DNA from: Paracrocinitomix mangrovi
Lineage (GTDB): Bacteria; Bacteroidota; Bacteroidia; Flavobacteriales_D; Crocinitomicaceae
Direction of reading: 5' to 3'
NCBI RefSeq assembly: GCF_019740355.2
Contig: NZ_CP091819.1
Coordinates: 372,001 to 436,000 of the forward strand
Length of the DNA: 64,000 nt
The position numbers and the translations under genes were made by a program. The notes beneath the pieces were generated by a model. It did not search any database. It saw nothing but the letters and a program-made list of their open reading frames with translations, and had not been told where the DNA came from. This document shows positions 17,877 to 26,312 of this stretch, in pieces; position 1 is the first letter of the stretch; every line of letters begins with the position of its first letter.

Positions 17877-17906
17877 GTAATTTGAATTACCATATTTACA
17901 AATATA
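17877..17906 (-). promoter_or_regulatory. Promoter and twin operator of the GHKL/HNH/methyltransferase operon
   Basis: Two neighbouring 6-2-6 palindromes occur: GTAATT-TG-AATTAC (17877-17890) and ATATTT-AC-AAATAT (17892-17905), centres 15 bp apart. On the minus strand the second overlaps TATATTTG (17906-17899), an exact TAnnTTTG Bacteroidota -7 element. Binding here would block RNA polymerase, which fits negative autoregulation by the XRE protein encoded next. Confidence 0.6.
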
Positions 17907-17975
17907 TCTATTCAGGAGCATTATTTAGATTTTCTGGATATGTCTTCTAAGTTACACAATTTTGTCTTGAATCAT

Positions 17976-18158
17976 TCAGTAGACAAGCCATCTCATACTA
18001 TTCATACAATCAGCACAAATCATTTTGGTTTTATCATTTGGATGGTTATAACTCGGATAAACTGCCTCAATTTCTTTCCAACAGATAACGCAAGAATGAT
18101 TAGTTAAAAAATCACGATTGAGCCAATATCGCCATTCATTTTCTGTGTCTTGAACCAT
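17976..18158 (-). CDS. Small four-cysteine (zinc-binding) protein
   Basis: An open frame of 60 residues from ATG 18158 (MVQDTENEWRYWLNRDF). It contains two CxxC pairs, SCVICWKEIE and ICADCMNSMRW, 25 residues apart, a typical treble-clef or zinc-ribbon arrangement. A TTG six codons upstream could extend it. It lies 80-100 bp upstream of the XRE gene on the same strand, but the clear promoter between them suggests it is outside the operon. It is too small to assign; the regular cysteine spacing argues that it is real. Confidence 0.55.
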   Translation of the reverse strand: MVQDTENEWRYWLNRDFLTNHSCVICWKEIEAVYPSYNHPNDKTKMICADCMNSMRWLVY

Positions 18159-18207
18159 TTTTTGTATTGCAGTCAAAACCTGCTTTGGGTAAAAACCCCT
18201 TTTTAGG

Positions 18208-18400
18208 TTACTTTAACTTCCCTTTAAATGAGTCAACTACTTTAATCCCGCCGTCACTCCGTGTTTCCTCTATCAAAATAGTTTTACATTTACTTGGATA
18301 AACGACCTCGAATTCGTTCGTTTATTGATATTTCAAAAACCGGAAACTCATTAATTATGTAATTGAAGATTTTACTTTCATATTTTTCCCAGTTTTTCAT
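18208..18400 (-). pseudogene. Small frameshifted reading frame
   Basis: Starting at ATG 18400 on the minus strand, a frame reads MKNWEKYESKIFNYIINEF and continues PVFEISINERIRG before a stop. A one-base shift at about 18305-18315 gives the continuation EFEVVYPSKCKTILIEETRS, then DGGIKVVDSFKGKLK-stop at 18208. Both halves look protein-like, so this may be a small gene broken by a single indel or a sequencing error. The surrounding 18177-18515 interval holds nothing else recognisable. Confidence 0.35.
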
Positions 18401-18515
18401 CAATAAGAATAAGCATAATGCAGATAATTGCCTTAAATTTTTTGTTTGAGACGTTCAAGGTTAATTATAATTTAATAAATAATTTCATATTGCTTATATT
18501 CTTTAAACTAATGTA

Positions 18516-20465
18516 CTAATTTCGACCCCTAGGCTCATAAACAACTCTTTCCGCAACTGTTTTTGGTTCTGTTCCTTTTAGAGTAACTTCATATTCTTCG
18601 ATAGACTGCCTTGACACCAACTCTGTGATTGGAATTGGCTTTCTAAAAAAATCCCCGAAATTCCTTTCAAATGAATCAATAGAATCGTAGTAAGGTTTTG
18701 ATTCTATTTGGGGGTTTTTACCTCGTTCGATCTTAACATTTGTCAGTTCACCAGATTTGAAATAAGAAAGAAATAAGTAAAAATCAGTAATTGGCACATC
18801 TTCTATAACCCTGCCTGTAAAATGAGGGAAATTTAATATGATAATTTGTTCGATTTCTCTTTTGTTGCACGGTCCAAGTTCATTTTCGAATTTGTCCCAA
18901 TGATTCCTAATAAAGTTTGCTTTTCTTTTAACCTGGTCTTTAGCTTTCTTGATAATTTGAAACGAATTATAAAAATCATTGCTTTCCAAAGGATAAGTTG
19001 TACATTTCACTTCTCCAATTATTATTTTATTTTCCGTTTTAATAACAATATCAATTTCTTCATTTTGTCGTTTACCATTATTGTCTATAAAGGAAAATTC
19101 TGATCTTGAAATCAATGAAAATTGAGCATAATCATTCATTTTTTCATTGTTCAAAAAACTTTTAATATATTCCTCAAACTTGTGACCTCTTTCAGACAAA
19201 TCGCAGTTACCAGCATTTAACCAGCGATCTATTAAGAAGAGCATATTAGCTCGTTTAATGGTTGATTGAGCGAAGAAATAGTTATTTTCAAATTCATAGA
19301 TTGGGAATTGATATAAATTGTGTTTATCAGTTTTTTGCGTCAAAAGATGTAGAAATTGATTGATTTGTGATTCTGTGTATTTTGTAGTTTTCTTGAAATA
19401 AATAAATAAATCCGTTTTCTTAATCATTGGGTTGAACTGTTTAAATTTTTCTAAATCTTGCACGCCTGTGTCTTCATATTCAGGGATTGGCATTAATTCA
19501 ACCAAATCGTGAAGGATTGAGAATAAATTCACTAGGTCTAAAAGAGTTAAGTTGCATAGAGAAATGATTTCTTTTGACCTGTAGAAAGGATAATAAGTCA
19601 GTAAAGGTGCAACAAAGCCTAAAAATGAATCAGATGGTTTATTAGTTTTGGAGCCATATTTTATTGTTAGTCTATTATTTGTAATATCAACTGAAGCAAT
19701 TTTTTGAAATTTTCTTGTTTGATGATATAATTTAAAAATGTCTTTATACTTTGGGGATTTATTAACAAGCTCAAAAAAAGTTGATCCTATATTCCTTGAA
19801 AGACGAGTTAATGCTGCATTATCTAGCATTAGATGCACATGATTTGATTTCAAGTATATTATAGAATCTTTGTCTTGGATGCTATAATTTCGCCAAATGA
19901 TTTTGTCATAAGCTTGTTTAATTACATTGAATGAAGAACCTATAATACTTAGGTTTTTTAGAACTTCTACTTGAAGTAATTCATTGTCAATTTCCTGAGG
20001 ATTTTTGAATTTGACATAATTAAGATAATTAAGGTTTAAGTTTGCAGTATCAATTGCAGCATCAATTAGTCCCCAAGCTGGTTCCTTTCTGTTTTGGAAT
20101 TCAGGTTTACTCAAATAGGTGTTTGAAAGAGAATCTATATCAAGTGAACCATTTGATTTGTATTCTTTTTTAGTGTCCACCGAAACTAAAAGTTCGGTTC
20201 TATTCAAATCAGCAATTAATAGGTTAATAAATAGTTCTTTTTCAAGTTTGGATTTAGTAATAATCTTATTTAGACCCATGCAAATCTCTTGAAAGTATCG
20301 ATTAAAATAATTTGAGTATTTTAAAATTGAATGAGCGGTTTCATCCATTTCAAATGAGTCCAACTCAGATGCATGCTTTTTTATCGCTTCCTCTAAATTA
20401 TATTTTAGGGAAAATGGATAAAAACCTTCTTCCCAAAGCATTATATCAATTACCTTTTTTGTCAT
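18516..20465 (-). CDS. PD-(D/E)XK nuclease-domain protein of unknown family
   Basis: The 649-residue protein has a large N-terminal region (1-420) without recognised motifs. A restriction-like nuclease core follows: a helix with E431-E432 (RGHKFEEYIKSFL), then D472 (NEEIDIVIKTENK) and E485-x-K487 (IIIGEVKCT), the D...ExK triad of PD-(D/E)XK enzymes. A helix with charged residues follows (KKAKDQVKRKANFI), as in NERD-like and related nucleases. There is no signal peptide. It stands alone upstream of the GHKL cassette on the same strand. The neighbourhood suggests a defence role, but no named system was matched. Confidence 0.7.
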   Translation of the reverse strand: MTKKVIDIMLWEEGFYPFSLKYNLEEAIKKHASELDSFEMDETAHSILKYSNYFNRYFQEICMGLNKIITKSKLEKELFINLLIADLNRTELLVSVDTKKEYKSNGSLDIDSLSNTYLSKPEFQNRKEPAWGLIDAAIDTANLNLNYLNYVKFKNPQEIDNELLQVEVLKNLSIIGSSFNVIKQAYDKIIWRNYSIQDKDSIIYLKSNHVHLMLDNAALTRLSRNIGSTFFELVNKSPKYKDIFKLYHQTRKFQKIASVDITNNRLTIKYGSKTNKPSDSFLGFVAPLLTYYPFYRSKEIISLCNLTLLDLVNLFSILHDLVELMPIPEYEDTGVQDLEKFKQFNPMIKKTDLFIYFKKTTKYTESQINQFLHLLTQKTDKHNLYQFPIYEFENNYFFAQSTIKRANMLFLIDRWLNAGNCDLSERGHKFEEYIKSFLNNEKMNDYAQFSLISRSEFSFIDNNGKRQNEEIDIVIKTENKIIIGEVKCTTYPLESNDFYNSFQIIKKAKDQVKRKANFIRNHWDKFENELGPCNKREIEQIIILNFPHFTGRVIEDVPITDFYLFLSYFKSGELTNVKIERGKNPQIESKPYYDSIDSFERNFGDFFRKPIPITELVSRQSIEEYEVTLKGTEPKTVAERVVYEPRGRN

Positions 20466-20857
20466 ACATTATTTTGAATTAAATAAATTCAAATGGAAAA
20501 TACATAGAAGTATGGCAATACACAATTTTCTATGTGAATTAAGGAAGGATCAGAATTGGTTTCAGCTGAATCACCTCAATTATCATTTGATTTAATTCAG
20601 TTTTATAGATATACTAATCAAAATTCCTCTGAGAAGGCAAGGATAGCCATGAGCAGACAAAAGAGCGAATACCCTGACACCATTTAATGCCATCAAAATT
20701 AGCATTGTTACCATTTCGTTTCTGATCCAATCTAAATCCTTGAATAGAAGAGGAGTACCATTCCTGAAATTACTTTCTTTTGAATAATCTTGAATTCAGT
20801 ATTTATACCGTTGTTTATTAGACAGTTGAATTTTATATTGTTCAAAAAAATATTGAA
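20466..20857. repeat. Intergenic region with repeat copy A (20732-20770)
   Basis: This 392-bp gap holds no intact gene. Bases 20732-20770 carry the sequence around TTGAATAGAAGAGGAGTACC that recurs at 28452-28490 and 37501-37537. In all three copies the same reading frame gives S-(N/K)-x-LNRRGVPF, so the repeat looks like the remnant of a coding sequence. The rest contains a likely promoter for the phospholipase D-like gene, but no element could be fixed with confidence. Confidence 0.5.
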
Positions 20858-22552
20858 ATGAGAAAAAGATCAAACTCAAATGGATTATCAATTCATGCTA
20901 TTTCTGGCACCCATGTTGTTTTATTGGCATTTGACACAACGCCCAAAGCAAAAAATAATCTTCTAGGTTTTGCAATTCACAGAACTGATCATACTGAAAA
21001 GGAACAATATTGGTTGAATGGTTTTAAGACTTTCAAAGAAATAGATGATAATAAGATTCCTGGAAGTTTGCATTCTACCTTATTTCATCCTATCCAATCC
21101 TACCTATGGGGGGATTATACAGCAAAACCAGATCATAAGTATACGTTTTTAATTCGTCCGGTATACGGATCTCCAAAGAATCTTGATTACGGTGATGATG
21201 TTGTTATTACAATAAGTACAGAGAGTGAAGATGATGGAGAACACGCAGTTTTCTTTAATAGAGGTGCAATAGCCAGTCAGTATTTTGCAAAGAAATTTAA
21301 CAATGAAGCACCTGATGCTGATAATCCAACAGATCCAAGGACTGTATGGCTTTCCAGAGGCTTGTTAGAGGCAGCATTAAAATTCATTCGTCAAGCAAAG
21401 AATGGAGATTATGCTCTTAAGGTTGCTGCATATGAACTCAATTATATTCCAATTTTAAATGAATTTAAAGCTGCAGCACAAAGAGGTGTTGATGTTCAAA
21501 TTGTTTATGAAGCAGGTAAGGTTAAAAAGAATGGAGTATGGGTTGAAACCTCTACAACCGTTGAAAATAAAAAAAGCATTAAAAAAGCAGGGATTCAAAA
21601 TCTAACTCATAAACGAACCAAAAGACCTGCAATTCCTCATAATAAATTTATCATCCTTGAAAAGAAAGGAAAACCGATAGAAGTTTGGAGTGGTTCCACT
21701 AATTTCACCAGATCTGGTTTTCTAGGTCAAACAAATGTTGGGCATATTGTGAGAAATTCAAAAATGGCTGAAAAGTTTGAAGAATATTGGCAACAATTAA
21801 GAAAAGATCTACCGGCAGATGAACTAAAATTATGGAATGAACAACATACTCCAACACCTAAGGTTGAGATTGCTCAAAAAGACACTACTCTTTATTTCAG
21901 CCCAAGAAAAAGGTCAAAAATGCTTGGGTGGTATGGAGATCAAATTAGAAAGGCAAATCAAACATTAATGTTTACTGCTGCATTTGGTGTTAATAAAGAT
22001 TTAGCACCTGCAATTGCAGAAGATGAAGATTTCCTACGATTTCTATTAATTGAGAAAAAACTTTCTGATTCAGTTAGACCAATTATTGAGGCTGAGAAAG
22101 AAATTGTAATATCTAGAGGCCAAACACTAGGCTCATCTGCCATTAGATATAAGACTCCAGGCTGGAAATTGGATCAATGGTTTATGAAAGAAGAACATTA
22201 TAGAAAAAAAGGTCATGTTTTTTACGTTCATACAAAAATTTTAATGCTTGATCTTCTAACAAATGACCCTAAAGTTTTTTCTGGTTCGGCGAATTTTTCA
22301 TATAATTCATTAATGAGTAATGATGAAAACATGCTCCTCATTAGAGGAAATAAAAGAGTGGCTGATATTTACTTAACGGAGTTCATGAGATTATTTAATC
22401 ACTTTTACTTTAGATCTATTGTTAATAAATTAGCAAGTAATGGACAATTAAATTCAGAGAGAAGTGCTTACCTCCATTCAGATGATTCGTGGACAGATAA
22501 ATACTTTAAACAAGGTTCTTATTTGTCTTTGAGAAGAGAGCTTTTTAATTAA
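20858..22552 (+). CDS. Phospholipase D-like protein with two HKD motifs
   Basis: The 564-residue protein has two complete HxK(x)4(D/E)...GSxN motifs: H261-N-K263-x4-E268 with GSTN at 279-282, and H458-T-K460-x4-D465 with GSAN at 476-479. It is therefore a PLD-superfamily phosphodiesterase, either a nuclease or a lipase. Residues 1-145 form a separate beta-rich N-terminal domain (HAISGTHVVLLAFDT...GDDVVITISTES), which may bind substrate or partners. There is no signal peptide, so it may be cytoplasmic; a nuclease or effector role next to the defence-like genes is possible. It is preceded by a remnant repeat and followed by a strong terminator. Confidence 0.85.
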   Translation: MRKRSNSNGLSIHAISGTHVVLLAFDTTPKAKNNLLGFAIHRTDHTEKEQYWLNGFKTFKEIDDNKIPGSLHSTLFHPIQSYLWGDYTAKPDHKYTFLIRPVYGSPKNLDYGDDVVITISTESEDDGEHAVFFNRGAIASQYFAKKFNNEAPDADNPTDPRTVWLSRGLLEAALKFIRQAKNGDYALKVAAYELNYIPILNEFKAAAQRGVDVQIVYEAGKVKKNGVWVETSTTVENKKSIKKAGIQNLTHKRTKRPAIPHNKFIILEKKGKPIEVWSGSTNFTRSGFLGQTNVGHIVRNSKMAEKFEEYWQQLRKDLPADELKLWNEQHTPTPKVEIAQKDTTLYFSPRKRSKMLGWYGDQIRKANQTLMFTAAFGVNKDLAPAIAEDEDFLRFLLIEKKLSDSVRPIIEAEKEIVISRGQTLGSSAIRYKTPGWKLDQWFMKEEHYRKKGHVFYVHTKILMLDLLTNDPKVFSGSANFSYNSLMSNDENMLLIRGNKRVADIYLTEFMRLFNHFYFRSIVNKLASNGQLNSERSAYLHSDDSWTDKYFKQGSYLSLRRELFN

Positions 22553-22627
22553 TTTTAAGGGTAAATGGCGCATTCCTCAAATTCATTTAAATCTGAATTG
22601 AATTAAAAGTAACCCCCAAAAAAAAAG

Positions 22628-22661
22628 GTATTTATACTTGTTGATAGAAGCGTATAAATAC
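22628..22661. terminator. Intrinsic terminator after the PLD-like gene
   Basis: A perfect 10-bp inverted repeat GTATTTATAC/GTATAAATAC with a 14-nt loop is preceded by a run of A and followed by TTTTTT at 22665-22670. It separates the PLD-like gene from the protease gene and could act on both strands. Confidence 0.75.
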
Positions 22662-22681
22662 GTGTTTTTTAGAGCGGTATA

Positions 22682-22717
22682 GTTGATCAACGAAAAATTT
22701 CGTTTCTTGATATCAAC
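22682..22717. promoter_or_regulatory. Composite palindrome upstream of the T9SS protease
   Basis: Three palindromes lie side by side: GTTGATCAAC (22682-22691), AACGAAA-AA-TTTCGTT (22689-22704) and TTGATATCAA (22707-22716). The outer GTTGAT/ATCAAC ends also pair. It ends 19 bp before the protease ATG, so it may be an operator or a leader hairpin. Confidence 0.4.
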
Positions 22718-22735
22718 CAAAAAATTAAACCCACT

Positions 22736-25700
22736 ATGAAACGTTCAATTTTTCTATTATTCTTTATTGTTTGTCTCACATTTTCGCATTCCTTTTTGTT
22801 TGGACAAAAGACTTATCATAATCTTGAATGGGTGTCAAATTCACCAGTAACAGGTGATAGCATTTTCAAGACTGCTAGTATCGAATACGGTGGAAAGTTA
22901 TATGTAACTGGAAACACTTTGAACACAAATGGTGACGCAGATATTGTTACTGTCAAATTTAATTCAAACGGTGACACTGTATGGACTTCAACATATTCAG
23001 GTAATGCGGGAGAAGATGATTACGGAATAGACATTGCTGTGCTTTCTAATGGGGATGTTATTACCCTTGGGGCATCAAAAGACAGTTTAGAAGATTATAA
23101 CTATGTTTTGATTAGATATGCTAATTCAAATGGAGATGAAGAGTGGAGTTATGAGTGGAATGGTCAAGGAGAAGGAGTGGATATTCCTTATGATTTGGTA
23201 ATTGATCCTTACGACAAAATCTATGCCGTTGGAGGTTCCGAGGCGAGTAATGGTTTGTCAGATTACGGGGTAATAAAATTGAGTTCTAGCGGCTCATTTT
23301 CTTGGGAAAGCTATTATGATTATAATGATTTACATGATGCTGCTGCAACTGCAGCAATAGATAAAACAAAAACTTATTTGGTAGTTACAGGTGGATCAGC
23401 TGCAAATGTTGGTGACTATGATATAGCTACTGCTAAAATTAAATTAGTTGATGGTAGCTATAGTTCTCCATCAAGAACTTCTCAAAGCAATACAACTCTA
23501 GCAGAAGTTTTTGGAATGACAAATGACACAATGAATAATTTTTATATCACCGGATATGCAGTGGTATCCGGCGAACAAAATATTCAAACGATTAAACTTG
23601 ACTCAAACCTTACTGTTGACTGGGTTGTTAATTATAATGGAGGTCTAAATGATGTCGGACGTGATATTGCTGTGGATAATTCAGGTAATGTATATGTAAC
23701 GGGATACACTCAGTTAACAAATGGATCAAATAATAATATTACCATCAAATATGATAGTCAAGGAAATCTACAGTGGAAAAGAGAATTTGGAAATATTGTT
23801 GATCCAGAAGATGTTAGAGGAGAGAAAATTGAGATTGATGCTAACAATAATATCTATGTTGTTGGGAATACAGAAGAAAATAATACTGTTAAAATTGATC
23901 TTTTAAGATACACACCAACTGGCCAACTTAAAATGTATAGAAGAATTGAGAGCGACACCATAAATTATCGTGCACACAATATGGCAGTAGCAGGTGAGAA
24001 TATTTATGTAAGTGGATTATCGCATTCAACACCAACTGAAACTTTTACGGTTGCAAAGTTTTCTGTATTTGATAAAAATCAGCCAATTCATTATTGCAGT
24101 GGTGAGCCATGTGCTGTTGATGACGAAGCATTAGTTAGATTCAGACCTCAAGATTTGATTCTTTCTAAAGTAGACGATAAAGATAAAAGTTGGGGTTATG
24201 TAAAGGATTTCGTTAACTCAACTGCAATTACTTATATAAGCGGAAAAGTAGGGTTTGACATAGGAGACCAAAGATGCTACAAAATGTTTCCAAAAAGTGT
24301 AAGTACGGATACAATTGCATACAGTAGATCAGGTAATATTGTAGATCTACCTCCTTTTTATGCTTCTTTTGGTGTAATCTTGCCGTCAGGCTCAAATGAT
24401 ACAACTGTTATAACAAAATTGAATCAATGTGTTCCTCATATACTTGTTGCACAACGTAATGGTTTTGCTAAGTTAGGTGTGTATTCTAATGACCCTTATT
24501 ATACTGATAGTTCAAGTGCTGGATTATACCCAACCTCATCCTATCCAAATGCAAATATCAATGTAGAGGGTGCTTGGGACTATGAAGATGGTGATAGTTC
24601 CATAATTGTAGGGGTCTATGATTCTGGAATAAACTACGCTCATAATGACATGAGCTTAGGTTCATGGAGTACCTCATCTGTAAAAGATGGTTATGACTAC
24701 TATAATAACGTACCAATAAATTCTACGGCAGACCCAGACAACGTTGGGCATGGTTCGGCAGTTGCAGGAATAATCGGAGCAAGGAGAAATAATAGTTTTG
24801 GTATAGCTGGAATTGCAGGAGGCGATAATAACGAAAGAGGTGTTACTATACACGATATGAAGATGTTTGAAATGGATTTACCGGGTATTCCTCCTTATTG
24901 TTACATCAATAGTGTAGCTTTAGGGGATATTCCGGATATAATTAAAGACGGTTCTCAGGGACTAGTTATGCCACAGCAAGATATTATGAATCATAGTTGG
25001 CGAACTACATCAGCTCCTGATTTCTTTATGAGAGAGGCATTTAGAACCGCTTATTCACTTGAAATTGTTTCAGTGGTTATGAGTGGAAATGATCACGCAT
25101 GGGGTGTTGGTCTTTGTGACAATTTTAGTTATCCAGCAACATATGCAGATCGGTTTATTATGAAAGTTGGAGCAAATGATACAACAGGAGGTAGAGCAGA
25201 ATTTTCTGATTGTGGTCATAATCTTGATTTTATTGCACCAGGAGTGAATGACTTATATATTGGTATGGGACATGAAGGAAGCAATTTCTCTGATACAGCT
25301 AAATGGATAGCTGTGGATACTTGTACTAGCGAACTAAATGGTACTTCATTTGCTGCTCCACATGCAGTAGGATTAGTTGCTTTGATGTTAAGTTATTACG
25401 AAAATTTTATAAATATCCCTAGTAACAACCTTGAAACTTTAACACCAGAAGATTGCGAAGAATTAATGCAAAGAAATACATTTGATGTTGATACAGCCGG
25501 TTATGATGATGAAACTGGTTATGGACGTATAAATGCTGGTCAGGTTATGGATAGTTTACAGTTCCCAATGTTTCGAATTGATCATGTGGTACAAAGTATA
25601 TCAACTAGTGGTGCTACTTTAGTAGGGTCTGCTGAAAATTTTTGTCTAGAAGAATCGACGTACGGATTAACAGTTGGAAATCAAAAAGCGAATAGATTTG

Positions 25701-26308
25701 AAGTTACGGCTAATTTTGCACATTCACTTCAACCTGGGTATAGTTTGATTACAGGCTGGCCACTAGGGTCAAAGTCCAATATTTATGGTATAAATTCTTC
25801 AACGGATACCAGCAGCTGTCCAATTACACTTTTCACCTGTCAGGAATGTAATTATATGCCAGATGCTCCTAATCCGCAAATGCATATGACTAGCCTCACC
25901 TCAACTGGAGTTACTATGACTGGTTATATTTATGAATTGTTGGATTCACTTAATAATCCGGTAGGATGGTTACCTTTTGATACAACATATTTTGCCAAAT
26001 TTGCTTATTCACTTTATTCATATAACAGTGGAGTAGGTATTGAAGAAGAATCAGAAATAGGGTTCAAAATATATCCCAACCCCACTAATAGCACTGTGAC
26101 AGTAGCATTGGATAATAGTATATCAGAAGATGGTACTATAACTCTTTATGATCATCTTGGTAAAATGATCAAACAGTTTAAAGTAGGTAGTCTAATGAAA
26201 AATGAAACCATTTCCTTTGATGTGAGTCATTTGGCTCAAGGCATTTATTTTGTTACATTACGTACGGATGGAAACCAACTCTCCCGTAAATTAATTGTAT
26301 CTCAATAG
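22736..26308 (+). CDS. T9SS-exported subtilisin-like protease with SBBP beta-propeller repeats
   Basis: A 1190-residue secreted protein. The signal peptide (MKRSIFLLFFIVCLTFSHSFLFG) is followed by SBBP-type beta-propeller repeats (about 30-440; for example DIAVDNSGNVYVTGYT). A central region leads to an S8 peptidase domain with D629 (VGVYDSGINY), H672 (NVGHGSAVAGI) and S871 (NGTSFAAPHAVG). After a linker comes the T9SS type A sorting domain (IGFKIYPNPTNSTV ... LSRKLIVSQ). It would pass the outer membrane by type IX secretion and stay at the surface or be released. Its C-terminal third is duplicated as the broken copy at 36879-37301. The gene ends 4 bp before the start of the next T9SS gene. 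Confidence 0.93.
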   Translation: MKRSIFLLFFIVCLTFSHSFLFGQKTYHNLEWVSNSPVTGDSIFKTASIEYGGKLYVTGNTLNTNGDADIVTVKFNSNGDTVWTSTYSGNAGEDDYGIDIAVLSNGDVITLGASKDSLEDYNYVLIRYANSNGDEEWSYEWNGQGEGVDIPYDLVIDPYDKIYAVGGSEASNGLSDYGVIKLSSSGSFSWESYYDYNDLHDAAATAAIDKTKTYLVVTGGSAANVGDYDIATAKIKLVDGSYSSPSRTSQSNTTLAEVFGMTNDTMNNFYITGYAVVSGEQNIQTIKLDSNLTVDWVVNYNGGLNDVGRDIAVDNSGNVYVTGYTQLTNGSNNNITIKYDSQGNLQWKREFGNIVDPEDVRGEKIEIDANNNIYVVGNTEENNTVKIDLLRYTPTGQLKMYRRIESDTINYRAHNMAVAGENIYVSGLSHSTPTETFTVAKFSVFDKNQPIHYCSGEPCAVDDEALVRFRPQDLILSKVDDKDKSWGYVKDFVNSTAITYISGKVGFDIGDQRCYKMFPKSVSTDTIAYSRSGNIVDLPPFYASFGVILPSGSNDTTVITKLNQCVPHILVAQRNGFAKLGVYSNDPYYTDSSSAGLYPTSSYPNANINVEGAWDYEDGDSSIIVGVYDSGINYAHNDMSLGSWSTSSVKDGYDYYNNVPINSTADPDNVGHGSAVAGIIGARRNNSFGIAGIAGGDNNERGVTIHDMKMFEMDLPGIPPYCYINSVALGDIPDIIKDGSQGLVMPQQDIMNHSWRTTSAPDFFMREAFRTAYSLEIVSVVMSGNDHAWGVGLCDNFSYPATYADRFIMKVGANDTTGGRAEFSDCGHNLDFIAPGVNDLYIGMGHEGSNFSDTAKWIAVDTCTSELNGTSFAAPHAVGLVALMLSYYENFINIPSNNLETLTPEDCEELMQRNTFDVDTAGYDDETGYGRINAGQVMDSLQFPMFRIDHVVQSISTSGATLVGSAENFCLEESTYGLTVGNQKANRFEVTANFAHSLQPGYSLITGWPLGSKSNIYGINSSTDTSSCPITLFTCQECNYMPDAPNPQMHMTSLTSTGVTMTGYIYELLDSLNNPVGWLPFDTTYFAKFAYSLYSYNSGVGIEEESEIGFKIYPNPTNSTVTVALDNSISEDGTITLYDHLGKMIKQFKVGSLMKNETISFDVSHLAQGIYFVTLRTDGNQLSRKLIVSQ

Positions 26309-26312
26309 AGAA

